Shown in pieces: positions 1 to 10,941 of a DNA stretch of 64,000 bases; positions within the stretch are counted from its first letter, which is position 1, and the number at the start of each line of letters is the position of its first letter. Position numbers and translations under genes: made by a program. Origin of the DNA: Siphonodentalium dalli (Eukaryota > Mollusca > Scaphopoda > Gadilida > Siphonodentaliidae); assembly GCA_032622095.1 (NCBI GenBank), contig CP136069.1:109580278-109644277 (forward strand). Direction: 5' to 3'. The notes under the pieces were generated by a model. That model ran no database searches. It was not told the DNA's origin and worked only from the letters and a program-made list of their open reading frames with translations.

Positions 1-279
1 CTACAAGCCAAATTCGATGATTTTTTTTATATTCCCAGGAGGTATTTGCAAATTGTGGTATTAATTTTTTCAAAAGAGCTTTGGTCACTGAATAATTTTT
101 CAAAGAGAAATCTGCCATCCATATTTCTGATCCATATGTTAATATAGGATGAATCAAAACATCAAAAAGCTTCATACTGAGTTGGCGCTCAGATACATCA
201 AAATCTAATATTTTTGCATTAAGACTAAACACAGCTTTCAGGGCTTTGTCAGCCATGTGGGCAGCTGCTTGTAGCTGCA
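1..279 (-). pseudogene. LINE reverse transcriptase fragment, C-terminal side
   Basis: On the minus strand a reading frame entering from about 279 gives a stretch with ALKAVFSLNAKI followed by LFDVLIHPILTYGSEIW. This is the typical region just after the RT palm and thumb in Jockey/CR1-like non-LTR retrotransposons, where a conserved LFD..I.PILTYG.EIW motif lies. The frame then shifts near position 60, and the expected continuation (a C-K-x-L-LG-like motif) is read in another frame. The copy is therefore broken and runs off the left edge. The YADD palm motif is not present because the fragment begins downstream of it. It is different from the LINE at 39.4-43 kb. Confidence 0.72.
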
Positions 280-287
280 GCCCCTGC

Positions 288-1226
288 TGAAAGATTTAGT
301 CATGCAAATCCCAGATGGCTGCTGGTGGCAATGTTTTTTGGTCGAATGACCCCAAAATGACTCGTTCCCATTTACATGTCAATGTCAACATCCATGACAA
401 ATTTCATGATGATCTAACCAAAGGTACGACCTGTAGCCTGTGCCAAAGGATTTAGTCATGCAAAGAGTAAAATCCAAGATGCGTGTTTTTTGGCCGAACG
501 ACCCCAAAATTACTCATCCCATCTACATCTCAACATTAACATCCACAACAATTTCATGATGATCAGTTGATCAGACGAACACTCTGGCTAATGGATTGTA
601 TTTTGAAATCCAAGATGGCTGCTGGCGGCCATGTCTTTTTGCCTAATGACCCCAAAATGACTCCTTCCCATCTACATGTTAATGTCAACAGCCATGACAA
701 ATTTCATAATGATCCGACCAAAGTTACGACTTGTAACCCATGCCAGAGCGTTTAGTCATGCAAAGAGTAAATTCCAAGATGGCTGCCGGCAGCCATGTTT
801 TATGGTCGGGTGACCCCAAAAAGACTCGTTCCCATTTACATGTCAATGTCAACATCCATGACAAATTTCATGATGATCTAACCAAAGGTACGACCTGTAG
901 CCCGTGCCAAAGGATTTAGTCATGCAAAGAGTAAAATCCACGATGGCTGCCGGTGGCCATGTTTTTTGGCAGTACGACCCCAAAATTACTCGTTCCCATC
1001 TACATGTCAATATTAACATCCATAACAAATTTCATGGTGATAAGACGAACAGAACGACCTGTATTTTGAAATCAAATCAGGTGACCCCAAAATGACTCGT
1101 TCCCATGTACCTGTCAATATTAAATTCCATAATGATCCGACCAAAGATATGACCTGTAGCTCATGCTAATGGTATTTGTTGATGGACGTCTCCACGCACA
1201 ACTTTACAAGTAAAGTTGAGCTAAAA
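288..1226 (+). repeat. F2 modular repeat, 3' part with terminal hairpin
   Basis: There are about five imperfect tandem modules of about 160 bp. Each contains a 'ccaagatggctgctgg' core and a 'gatttagtcatgcaaag' stretch; cores fall near 306, 468, 605, 767 and 930. The block ends with a hairpin at 1199-1218 (AACTTTAC / GTAAAGTT) followed by GAGCTAAAAA, the 3' terminus of this family. Short open frames here cross module boundaries and are not genes. The 5' hairpin seen in other F2 copies is missing, so the copy is 5'-truncated. Confidence 0.8.
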
Positions 1227-1730
1227 ATGGAACCATTTACTCAGAACTTGGGGCCACAAGTCAGGTAAAAAAAGATTGGACAAACCTGGCTTTTTAACTC
1301 AATCAAGATAGTTTTGTGAAAGCTCCATATACCCAATATGAATGGGCCATAACTCAGGTAAAAAGATGGGACAAATCTGATTTTCAAACTTGTTCGAGAT
1401 ATTGTTATGAAAGATCCATATACCAAATATGAATGAAATTGGTTGACGTTTGTTCAAGTTATTGCATTAACGGACCTAAAATTGCTAAAAATAGACAAAT
1501 TAAGGGCCATAACTCCCGTAAAAATAATCGGATAAACCTGGTTTTCGAACTCGATCGAGATATTGTTATGAGCAATCCATATACCAAATATGAATGCAAT
1601 TGGTTGACGTTTGTTTCAAGTTATTGCGCTAACGGACATCAAATTTGTATAAATAGAAACAAGTGGCATAACTCTGACCAGTTAGAAAGTCGGGGCGGAT
1701 CTGTGTACAGCTGTCACACATGACTATGTT
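1227..1730 (+). repeat. Decayed modular repeat ('ggccataactc' modules)
   Basis: Three to four diverged modules start with a 'ggccataactc.ggtaaaa' phrase near 1249, 1347, 1507 and 1662. Each continues to 'ccatataccaaatatgaatg'. The theme resembles the modules of F3 and F4 but no terminus is recognisable. No coding content is visible. Confidence 0.55.
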
Positions 1731-1794
1731 ATATAGGTTTGTTGCAACCTGCCAGCAAACCGTCCCTCGGCATATCAATAGTCGACTAAAAATA

Positions 1795-2697
1795 TATGAC
1801 TCCCATCTGGATGTCACCTGAAGATCCATATAAAGTTTGGTGATGATCAGATGAGCAATGTGGTCTGTAGAGTGTGCCAAAAGATTTAATCATGCAAAGA
1901 ATAAAGTCCAAGATGGCCAATGGCAGCCATGTTTTTCAACGAATATCGAAAACGAGATATTTAACACATCCCTTGGCGATGAACAGAATCGTACTCTAGA
2001 GTTTTGATTTTGAATTATATTCTATACTGAACATTAAGTACTCCAGAAATAAATGTATAGACAAATGTACATAATAACACAAATTCTCAAATTATTGGAA
2101 CTTATGTATTCTAGTGCCGATTTTTCACTGGTAGTGCCACTTTACCATTGGAATACCTTAGGACCCCTAACCTGAGATAACTGAACACAGTCCATACCCC
2201 GGTGGTCAGTATAGCTCTCAATAAAAATAGCCTTCAATGTTCATCATGTTCATGTTCATCATGTAGCCCCTAAAATTCAATAAATCATGACAATATGAAC
2301 AAATTGGAAACTATATGGTTCCTGGCAATAATACACACCTAGTATTAACAACAACATCTACCATCTTGGACTGGACAAAACAGATTATTGAAGTATTTAT
2401 TTGATTATTATAAAGTGTTATCTAAACCTTTTGTTGCCTAGATCCTCTGAAGCCCCTGTACTGACATGATGTACTGATTGTTGATCCGTTTCCATAAGAC
2501 AAAGGCAGAGAATGCACTCAAATCTAGATTTTTTCTTTCATATACATGTACATGTGAACTCGTTCTCCAAGAATTTATTCATATATTCTCCAATAAAAAC
2601 TTGATCGGTATTATAGGCTGAGAAACTCACACACCAGATATGGTTCTGAGTGCATTTAAAATGTTTGAGTTAACGTTGCGTGCATACAATTTAAGTA
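1795..2697 (+). repeat. F2 fragment followed by unassigned sequence
   Basis: Positions 1795-1950 are one F2 module ('gtgtgccaaaagatttaatcatgcaaag', then 'ccaagatggcc'). From about 1951 to 2697 I see no gene, RNA or recognisable repeat end. This part is AT-rich spacer up to the start of F1 copy A. Confidence 0.5.
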
Positions 2698-4398
2698 AAA
2701 CAAGACAGTCAAAGACTGTGGGGTTGCTCACCTGACTGCAAAGACTGATAAGACTGGGACTTTGGAGACCATAACAGTTATAACTTTTCATAATCACTTT
2801 AAAAGAAGTAGATCTAAACAGGATATGTGGATAGAGAGGCTTCATGTATGTAGATTGGCGAATATCTACTTTTAAATTACCAACAGTACGCTACTGATCA
2901 CCCCCCCCCCCCCCCTCCTCCAGCTCATGTCCCTTCCCGACCAGGCTCCAGACTCCCAAGTCTTAGGTTGGAATTTCACAACCGACATCTCAAACTTTCT
3001 CAATTGTTGGAAATTTCCAATCTCACAAGTTTTTATAAAACTATTTAGACATGTTTGAAGCCCAATTATCCATGGACCCAAAAACACCATACATGTATGT
3101 CAGATTAATCAGTCAGGTTAAGTTCCAAGGTAGATGTTTTAATGAATTTTGTATTTTAATGATTTTATTAGACACAAAATTGTTAAGTCCCCATAGCCCC
3201 GTCATTTCATAACAGGTTGCCTCATGTTAACAAATCTGAATCTCAGTCACTAAAGGATCCTCCATACTATATGTAAGCTAAATAGTCCAACCTCTCTTGA
3301 GAAGACATTTTAAGTATTACTATAGAGACATACAGTTATGTCTCTGGTCCCACCCTATTTAATATGGTGACCCCATCTCAATAAATTTAAAACAAGTAAA
3401 CCCATTTGAACAAATCTGAACTCCAGTCACCCAAGGACCCTTCATACCAAATATGAACCCATTCAACCTGATGGCAGATGAGAAGAAGTCGTTTTTAAGA
3501 ATTACTATGGAGGGCAAGAGTTATGGCCCTGGCTTCACAACCATTTGAAAGAGTGACCTCATTTGAACAAATCTGAATGTGAGTCACCTAGGGAAAATCC
3601 ACGCCAAATATGAACCCATTCAGTATTATGATCTAAGAAGATGTTCACAGAATTGTTAACAGATTGATGGACGGACAGACAGATGAACAGGTGACAGATG
3701 TGAAGTGATGACTATAGCTTCGTCTCAGGTGAGCTCAAAAATTACATTTCATTGAACAAATCTGTAAATCACCTCCCCAACACTGTGGGGACATCCCTGC
3801 AAGAATATGGCATTATCTTATTATACCAGTAGCGTACAGCATAGATACAGGTAGTGTGGGTGGAGCCGAGCTAAATCTCTTACCTCTGCCCCTATTTGAA
3901 CAAACATGAATCCCCATCTCTGATATCTATGCATCTTATAATTTTAAACATTCGCCTTTAAGAGTTGAAATTAATTGATTTTCCAAAAAGGACCCATTGG
4001 AACATATCTAAACATGCCACCCAAGGACCCTGCATACACAAATATAAGCTAAATAGACTTGATGGTTCTTGAGAAGTAATAGTTCTTAGAATTACTATGG
4101 AGGGAAAACGTTATGGCCCTGGCATCCCTCCTATTTGACCTCATGAACTTATTTGAACAAATCTGAATGTGAGTCACATACAGGTAGGGAATTCATATAG
4201 ATCTCGAGAAGAAAATAAAATTTTGTTGATGGATGGATGGACAGAACAATGGATGGAAGGACACTCCGACTGACCAACAGTTTTAATCCAATATACCCCC
4301 CCCCCACTTTTTTGTCCATAATAAGGTATAATGAGTTCACATAGATCAGTGGTCAAGAAAATAATATTGGAACAGCCAAGCGTGAATTTAGTGTGTCT

Positions 4399-4480
4399 GA
4401 GGTCCCAATAGGGTGAATGTAGTGATGCTATTCTGTAAGGTGGGCTAGCATCACCAAATTCACCATCTGGGAACCCAATT
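4399..4480. repeat. Internal imperfect palindrome of F1 copy A
   Basis: The left arm 'gaggtcccaatagggtgaatgtagtgatgct' is answered by 'agcatcaccaaattcaccatctgggaacc'. This is the diverged counterpart of the perfect 30-bp-stem palindrome in copy C (29258-29322), so the hairpin is an ancestral part of F1. Confidence 0.6.
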
Positions 4481-4537
4481 TTACTTAGTCCTCAACTGTT
4501 ATGGGAGACCTAGGGACAGACAGAAGTTCTCCAGCTG

Positions 4538-4645
4538 AAAGTGTCTACAGACAGACAGACGGACGGACGGACTAACGACGAGTGGTCAATCCGGGCAACG
4601 ACACTATGTTTACCATACTATGGTATGGGTAAACATAAAAATTAT
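4538..4645 (+). repeat. F4 3' tail embedded in F1 copy A
   Basis: This stretch begins 'agtgtctacagacagacag', passes through a GACGGACGGACG tract and ends in a hairpin (TGTTTACCATAC / GTATGGGTAAACA) followed by TAAAAA. The same layout closes the full F4 element at 47203. Copy B has uninterrupted F1 sequence at this point, so the F4 tail was inserted or exchanged into copy A. Confidence 0.65.
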
Positions 4646-4784
4646 TGTAAAATCGGTCTGATGGTTTCAGAGGAGAAGATGTTTAAATAATTGTTGACGG
4701 ACGGATGGACTGACGGATGGACGGACGAGGAGTGATGACTATAGCTCCACCGGAGACTTTGTCTCAGGTGAGCTAAAAAGGTCC

Positions 4785-4890
4785 TTAACTCTGTAAAAAA
4801 CGAACGAATGAACCACGAGTGTCAATCTGGATGTCGACACTATTTCTACCATACTATTAAAGGTATGTGTACACATAAAAATTTATGGCT
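4785..4890 (+). repeat. Decayed F4 3' tail
   Basis: The 'accatactattaaaggtatg' stem followed by GTGTACACATAAAAA marks a second, more diverged F4-type terminus directly downstream of F1 copy A. The GGAC tract has decayed to 'cgaacgaatgaaccacgag'. Confidence 0.5.
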
Positions 4891-4930
4891 CTCATCCAGA
4901 GATCACCTTGAAGATCAAGAAGGAAACTCA

Positions 4931-5221
4931 TTATATTGGATATAACAATTGAAAATAAGAGAATAACTCGACGAACATATATGGCCCGATTGCCACCCGA
5001 ATGACAATAATCCCAAATTTTCCCATAAAATCAAAGACATCTTTGTCAATATAGGCAATACCCAAATCATCACATGTGGCGAAAGGAACCTCGTTCAGGA
5101 CCAAACTGATGATACTTACAACTACCTGTATAAAAATAACCCACATGCCAGAGAGGCTGTAGGAAACCTTGTCAATAGACTTGAACTGGTAGATATATGG
5201 AGAAATTAAGATAATAAAAAC
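4931..5221 (-). CDS. Possible membrane-protein exon relic
   Basis: An open stretch of about 95 codons on the minus strand is not shared with any repeat in the window and has coding-like composition. It holds two hydrophobic segments, one near residues 25-45 and one near residues 75-90, separated by a polar loop with CDDLGIAYIDKD. It has no ATG at its upstream end and is cut there by the 5' end of an F3 element at 5222. Downstream it runs into an ordinary stop. I do not recognise the family. It could be part of an exon of a multi-pass protein truncated by the F3 insertion, or a chance frame. Confidence 0.2.
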   Translation of the reverse strand, partial: VFIILISPYIYQFKSIDKVSYSLSGMWVIFIQVVVSIISLVLNEVPFATCDDLGIAYIDKDVFDFMGKFGIIVIRVAIGPYMFVELFSYFQLLYPI

Positions 5222-6178
5222 CAACAAGAGCTACGCTGGGCGTGCAATATACGCCCTCTCTTGGGTCGGCGGAAACTGGTAAAAAAGGGGCATAACTCTG
5301 GTAAAAATTGGCGGACGGAACTCAAATTTGAACTTGACCTGTGTTTTGGTGGGAGAAAGTAATATACCAAATTATCATTGAATCCGATAAGCTCTAGTAA
5401 AGTTATCATCCGGACAACAAATTTCAGGGATTTTCTAAGTCAAATTACGTCAAATAAGGGGCATAACTCTGGTGAAAATTGGCGGACGGAACCCAAATTC
5501 GAACTTAAGCTGTCTTTTCTCCTAATAAACCCACATACCAAATTTTATTGAAATCAGTTAACTCTAACTAAAGTTATCATCCGGACAACAAATTTCAGGG
5601 ATTTTCTAAGTCAAATTACGTCAAAAAAGGGGCCATAACTCTCGCAAAAATTATCGGATTAAAACGAAATTCGGACTTGAGCTGTATTTTGATATATGTA
5701 ATCCACAAAAAAACGGGTTTTGCGTATAAACATTCCAAAATCGAGTTATCATCCGGAAACCAAAAAACATAAGAAAAACTGAATTTTCTGAGTCGAAAAA
5801 GGGGCATAACTCTGCCAAAAATGGTCGGACAGAACCCAAGTTCGAACTTGACCTGTGTTTTGGTGGGAGAAAGTAATATACCAAATTTGGATTCATTCCG
5901 ATAAACTATACTAAAGTTATCATCCGGACAACAAATTTCAAGGATTTTCTAAGTCAAAAAACGTTAAATAAGGGGCATAACTCCGGTGAAAATTGGCGGG
6001 CGGAACCCAAATTCGAACTTGAACTTACTTTTCGGCTAATAAACCCACATACCAAATTTTACTAATTTTGGTTCACTCTAACTAAAGTTATCATCCGGAC
6101 AACAGGTTAACGGACGGACGCCCGGCCGGACAGACCAATACTATAATACGGCCTTTTTTTCAAAAGGGCGTATAAAAA
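5222..6178 (+). mobile_element. F3 element, complete copy
   Basis: Both ends are readable. The 5' end is AACAAGAG (5223-5230), then a hairpin GGGCGT / ACGCCC (5238-5256). The body is five tandem modules of ~171 bp starting with 'ggggcataactctg' near 5287, 5458, 5629, 5801 and 5972. The 3' end is a GGACGGACGCCCGG tract and a terminal hairpin (ATAATACGGCC, T-rich loop, GGGCGTATAA) at about 6143-6175. The 5' arm TATACGCCC is repeated in inverse by the 3' hairpin. It lies immediately upstream, in minus-strand terms, of a possible truncated exon. It encodes no protein. Confidence 0.8.
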
Positions 6179-6189
6179 CGCTATACATC

Positions 6190-6880
6190 GAGGATAAAAT
6201 CTCCAATGAAAGTGTCAATGACACTGTAGCTCAACTTTTTGCTGAGCAACGAATATATTAATGATAAAGAAGAAGGAAAGCCAAAAAGTTACAATTAAAG
6301 GTCTTGTACTGTGTAGATGAAAATATTTTTATTTCAAACATTCACCAACAAATGTGTGCAGATGGATTCAAATTTGAAATCCAAGATGACTGCTGGCAAC
6401 CATGTTTTATAACGAATTTCGGCAATAACTGATGGCTGCAATCTAGAGGTCACACCGAAGATCCATATGAAGTTTGAATTTTTATTTGGTGATGAATTGG
6501 TGAAGGATGTGCTTGTAGGGTGTGCCAAAGGATCTAGTCAGGCAAAGAGTAAAATCCAAGATGGCTGCTGGCAGCCATGTTTTTCTATGGATTTCAGAAA
6601 TGAAAGTGTCAATGATACTGTAGCTCAACTGGAAAGGGGAAAATTTCATGTGTAAGAGTCAATGGCACGATTCGGAACTCAGAAAGTTAAATGTCTAACT
6701 ATTAACTACATTAAGTAATATATATAATGGTTGAGCACCGCTGGTGGAGCATTAATGAGGGAACATTTGACCGCTCCCACCAAGAAGCTATCTCAAAGAT
6801 CCATATATAGCTTGGTGACAATCGAATGAGGGATCTTGCCTGTAAGGTGTTGTCATCTTTCAATTACTATCAAAGAAAAT
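6190..6880 (+). repeat. F2 repeat with two 5' ends
   Basis: The F2 5' hairpin (AGTGTC AAT GACACT, followed by GTAGCTCAACTTT) is present at about 6209-6238, and again slightly diverged at about 6601-6632. 'ccaagatgactgctggcaacc' and 'ccaagatggctgctggcagcc' modules lie between, and degraded F2 modules continue to about 6860. The arm TAGCTCAACTTT is the inverse of the F2 3' hairpin seen at 1199-1222 and 13813-13844. No gene is present. Confidence 0.7.
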
Positions 6881-6889
6881 TGGCTGTCA

Positions 6890-7250
6890 GGTACCAAACC
6901 CCAATTTGAATATGACCTGTATTGTGAGGTAATAAACTAACATACATAATATGAATCCAATAGAACAATGCAAAATATCATCTGAAAAGCAAGAATATGC
7001 AAAATTTCTAAGTCGAAAAGGCCCACAACTCCTGAAAAAATCATTGAACCAAACCGATGCAAATTCAAAATTGACCTGTACTTTGATATGACTGAGCCAC
7101 ACAACAAGTTTAGTTTTTGGTATGACTGAGCCAAATACCAAGATTAGTTGTGATCAAATAATCCAAACTCAAGTTATCATCCGGAAACCAAAATGTTGAC
7201 ACGACTGATTACATAATACAGACTTTTTTTCAAACGGCGTATAAAAAATA
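6890..7250 (+). mobile_element. F3 element, short decayed copy
   Basis: Two degraded F3 modules carry 'aatatgacctgtattgtg' and 'aattgacctgtactttgat'. They lead to 'gttatcatccggaaacc' and a decayed F3 terminal hairpin at about 7212-7247 (ATAATACAGAC, T run, AACGGCGTATAAAAAA). The GGAC tract and the 5' end are missing. Confidence 0.65.
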
Positions 7251-8060
7251 AAACGTAACCGGAACGAAATTATCACATCAATAAAAGTATAATTTAAATA
7301 AATTTAGTTATCAATGTATCGTCTAAAATGGCAAATACTCATTGTTTTGGACAAATTGTGGGTTTAGAGTGGAGATACGGGTAAAGTTTGCAACATTATG
7401 TCGATTCATAACTAATATATAACGACATGCTGGTAGGGCTAATTATATTCTCTCTCAATTGATCTTAAATTTAAAAGCAGCGATTTGTTTACCTTAAATG
7501 TTAAATATTTTTCCGTCGGGACAAAACCCATTTTTCGCCGGACATTTACCATGGCCGCGCGGTTATTTTGAACCTTGCTGCTGTGTGTTTAATATCGTGG
7601 GTGTGGGTATTAATTATGTTCTACCATTTTTTATGATATCGCCCCGATAAAATTGGCAATAACGTATTAGCGATAAAAACATCTGTATCATTACTACAGT
7701 TTGGATACAAGCCACGCGTGATATCATTGACTGTTCGAAATCATTGAATGAACTTACGCCACCACAAGTTAAAAGTCATGCAGTCGTGTGAAAATTCAAA
7801 ACAACATTCCAAATTACTGTATATTATTGCGCACTATAAACAAATAGCTCCTAGTTTTTATCATTATTTGATTGCCCAATACATGTACCATCGTGGGTAA
7901 TATGGCAAAACATAAGTAACTAATCTCTTCTATATATTTTGAGAACTCCTTGTATTCGAGAGATAGCCCACACCCTCCGGACCTCAATGATATGATCGTG
8001 AATGAGTATTGATATACCCCACTAAACTTTGACAAACACCAGTAATGGTGTGTAGATCAT
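7251..8060. other. Unassigned spacer
   Basis: This is AT-rich DNA with no open frame that looks coding, no repeat end and no RNA gene that I can recognise. Confidence 0.4.
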
Positions 8061-8108
8061 TTACATATCTCTCCTATATATTTTGATACAATCTATCTAA
8101 TTTACATA

Positions 8109-8732
8109 TCTCTCTTATATATTTATGTTTGTGTGTGTGTTGTACTTCATACAAATCTACGATTCTCGACCGATCGGGACGAAACTTGGTACGTGTGTGT
8201 AGTTTGACCAGGCGGTGGTCGTTGTCGTGTTGGCGAGCCCGTGCGACGCCCGTGCAGCGCATGCGCAGACGAGATATCGGAAACGGGTGGAGCTATCGAC
8301 TTGAAATTTTCTATGTGAATGTATCTTGCGCCGGGTACAAATTTTATCGGGTCGCCGAGCCCGTGCGACGCCCGTGCAGCGCATGCGCAGACGAGATCTC
8401 GGAAACGGGTGGAGCTATCGACTTGAAATTTGCTATGTGAATGTATCTTGCACCGGGTACAAATTTTATCGGGTCGCCGAGTCCGTGCGACGCCCGTGCA
8501 GCGCATGGGCAGACGAGATCTCGGAAACGGGTGGAGCTATCGACTTGAAATTTGGCATGTGAATGTATCTTGCGCCGGGTACAAATTTTCATGCGCAGAC
8601 CAGATCTCGGAAACTGGTGGAGCTACCGGGTACAATTTTTTCTTATTGAAACGCGTGGAGCTAAAAATTAAAAAAATATATATAAAAATGTCATGTTTCG
8701 GACAAGCCGCCGGTGGCAGGCTAACCTGCTAG
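8109..8732 (+). mobile_element. Helitron-like unit 1
   Basis: The unit starts TCTCTCTTATATATTT after an A and ends with CTAG at 8729-8732, preceded by a GC-rich inverted motif (GCCGCCGGTGGC). TC at the 5' end and a 3' hairpin followed by CTAG are Helitron hallmarks. The unit carries the 'gaccgatcgggacgaaacttgg' phrase common near Helitron 5' ends and a 122-bp tandem repeat. There is no Rep/helicase, so it is non-autonomous. Another TCTCTC end-like copy lies at about 8066. Confidence 0.7.
8228..8600 (+). repeat. 122-bp GC-rich tandem repeat
   Basis: Three full units and part of a fourth are present. The marker CGTGCAGCGCATG recurs at about 8251, 8373 and 8495, giving a 122-bp period. The units include 'cggaaacgggtggagctatcg'. 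The array is much more GC-rich than its surroundings. Because 122 is not divisible by three, open frames on both strands shift frame at each unit and are artefacts of the repeat. Confidence 0.85.
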
Positions 8733-9544
8733 TCTACTATATATTTTGAGACTTCCGTATATATATATGTGTGTGTGTATATGTGTACTTCATAGAATCG
8801 AAAAAGGCTGGTCGGATCGAGCTAAAATTTCGTATATAAGGGTAAAATCCCACGGACACCGTAGTTGTCGCGTTTTGGAGAAGCTCTGAGCACCCTTTCT
8901 CCACTCCCAATCATCAAAATCACCGCGAACGGCACTGTGGTGGTTAATCAAGTGATAATTTAATGAGCGTTGTATATGACGCGTCGCTATAAAAAGAGCG
9001 TTTGTTTGCAATTCAACGCAACGCAGAGATATACGGGAACAATATTTTGAGTGCTCTCCGCATGCTCGATTGAGTTCAAACTTCCTATCTAAGGGTAAAA
9101 TCCCACGGACACCGTAGTTGTCGCATTTTGGAGAAGCTCTGAGCACCCTTTCTCCACTCCCATCATCAAAATCACCGCGAACGGCACTGTCTACATTGCG
9201 TCATTATACAGACATGATCGTGTTGTGTGATTCTTACATACTCAGGGCTTCCTAGGAACGCGGATCGGGTCAGTTTTTCCGCCCTAGGTGATGTTCACCT
9301 CGAAACGGGTACCCACAAATTATATATATATGTGTGCATGTGTCCTTTATAGACTCGAACCGATTGCGCTCACACTTGCTACCTACGGGAAGTGTCATGA
9401 ACGGGTTAAATTGTGACCCCGACCTGACCTTGACCTTGAAAATGATCAATTCAAGGTCAAATCGGGTAAAATATTGAAAAACCCAAAATTAATTTTAAAA
9501 AAACCAAAAAAAACATGTTTCTGACCAACGGGCTAACCTGCTAG
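8733..9544 (+). mobile_element. Helitron-like unit 2
   Basis: This unit begins directly after unit 1 with TCTACTATATATTTTGAG and ends CTAG at 9541-9544. It contains two copies of a 'cccacggacaccgtagttg' segment (near 8850 and 9105), and the 'tgaccccgacctgacctt' and 'tcaattcaaggtcaaat' phrases shared with units 3 and 4. There is no coding capacity. Confidence 0.7.
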
Positions 9545-10577
9545 TCTCCTATATATTTTGAGACTTCCGTATATGTGTCCTTTATAGACTCGAAAACGGC
9601 TGGACCGATTGGGCTCAAACTTCCCATCTAATGGTAAAAACCCACGGGAATCGTCGTCGCGACGTTTTGGAGAAGCTCAGAGCACCCGTTTTCCACTCTC
9701 AGTCACAAAAAACGGTACTGCGGGGGTAAATCACGTGATAATTTAATGAGCGTTTGTATATGACGCGTCGCTATAAAAGAGCGTTTGTTTACAATTCAAC
9801 GCAATGTTATCGCTCGAAATTTAGCATCGAATTTTTTTTATTTCTTTCATCAAAAACATAATTACGTGTTGTCATTTTAAGAATATATAAGTATTACACA
9901 CAGACACACCAAGACTCAGCTTAAAATTTTGAAAAATAAGAGTTTTATCGACATAAATCAATTTTAATGGGAAATCCTATGTTAAAATTTAGCATCGAAA
10001 AAATTTAATTTCTTCCATCTAAAACATAATTACGTGTTGGACTGTGTCATTTTAAGAATATATAAGTATTAACGCAGACACACGAAGTCTCAGCTTGAAA
10101 TTTTGAAAAATAAGAGTTTTATCGACATAAATCGATTTGAATGCGAAATCCTGTGTTAAAATTTAAATATTATTTTCGATACACTGTTCTATGGAAGCAA
10201 AATGGTCAACTCGGGACGGGTCAACCGATTGAGCCCAAACTTGCTACCTGGGTACTTTTGTCCCGAAAGTGTCACAGACAGGTCAAATCGTGACCCCGAC
10301 GTGACATTGACCTTCAAACTGGTCAATTCAAGGTCAAATGGGGTAAAACTGGTGGATTTCTGTACTTTCGTCCGGGGAGTGTTTTCGATGGGTCAAATCA
10401 TGACCACGACCTGACCTTGACCTACAAAATGGTCAATTCAAGGTCAAATCGGGTAAAACTTGCTGATTTCGACGAAATTTGGTGCAAATGCAGCACAAGT
10501 GTCTTGGAAGCTGTTGCAATTGCTTTTTCGAACAAAGTCATGGGACGAATGCCGCCAGTGGCGGGCTAACCTGCTAG
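9545..10577 (+). mobile_element. Helitron-like unit 3
   Basis: It starts TCTCCTATATATTTTGAG immediately after the CTAG of unit 2 and ends CTAG at 10574-10577, preceded by the GC-rich motif GCCGCCAGTGGCGGG. The 5' part has 'ggctggaccgattgggctc', the usual phrase near animal Helitron 5' ends. Two ~180-bp segments with 'aatttagcatcgaa' and 'cataattacgtgttg' are repeated near 9820 and 9990. It is non-autonomous. Confidence 0.7.
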
Positions 10578-10941
10578 TCTAATATATATTTTGGGACTTC
10601 TGTTTGTTTTTTGTCTGTTTGTCTGTTAACTATGGCCGGGAAAACTGCCAGACGTATTTCGACAAAATTTGATACCTAGGGGTAATTTTGTCAGTGGAGT
10701 GTTTTGGACGGGTCAAATAGTGACCCCGACCTGACCTTGACCTTCAAAATGGTCAATTCATGGTAAAATCGGGTAAAATGAACGGATTTCGACGAAATTT
10801 GATACCTATTGGTACTTTTGTCCGGGGAGTGTTTTGGACCTTCAAAATGATCAATTCAAGGTCAAATCGCGCCTTTCGACAAATTTCGATGTTATAGAGC
10901 AGAGGAGAAACAGCCCGGACGAAGTCGGGCCCACCAGCTAG
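10578..10941 (+). mobile_element. Helitron-like unit 4, canonical 3' end
   Basis: It starts TCTAATATATATTTTGGG abutting unit 3. It ends with the textbook Helitron terminus at 10912-10941: a hairpin (GCCCGG ACGAAGT CGGGC), a short spacer CCACCAG and CTAG, followed by T. This is the clearest 3' end of the four and supports the Helitron assignment of the whole block. The unit is a 364-bp non-autonomous copy. Confidence 0.78.

Larger units (their letters stand above)
2698..4778 (+). mobile_element. F1 element, copy A (chimeric)
   Basis: The copy starts with the F1 5' end: CAAGACAGTC, three bases, then GACTGTGGGG, a perfect short hairpin. It continues through modules of the 'gacctcatttgaacaaatctgaa...gtcacc.aaggaccc.ccatacc' type. 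It ends at the F1 terminal hairpin near 4738-4774 (TAGCTCCACCGGAGAC, loop, GTCTCAGGTGAGCTA, then AAAA). A decayed copy of the same tail lies internally at 3710-3745, as it also does in copy B, so this longer form is probably a compound of two F1 units. A 15-C run occupies 2901-2915. A foreign F4 tail interrupts it at 4538-4645. No protein is encoded. Confidence 0.8.

Noticed and set aside
5287-6100. Regularly spaced ~171-bp repeats considered as a CRISPR-like array
   Set aside because: The repeat units are the F3 modules themselves, with no short repeat/unique spacer pattern, and the genome is eukaryotic.
8129-8732. Several overlapping frames of 75-119 codons on both strands
   Set aside because: They are produced by the 122-bp GC-rich tandem repeat; the same peptide recurs in different frames because 122 is not a multiple of three.
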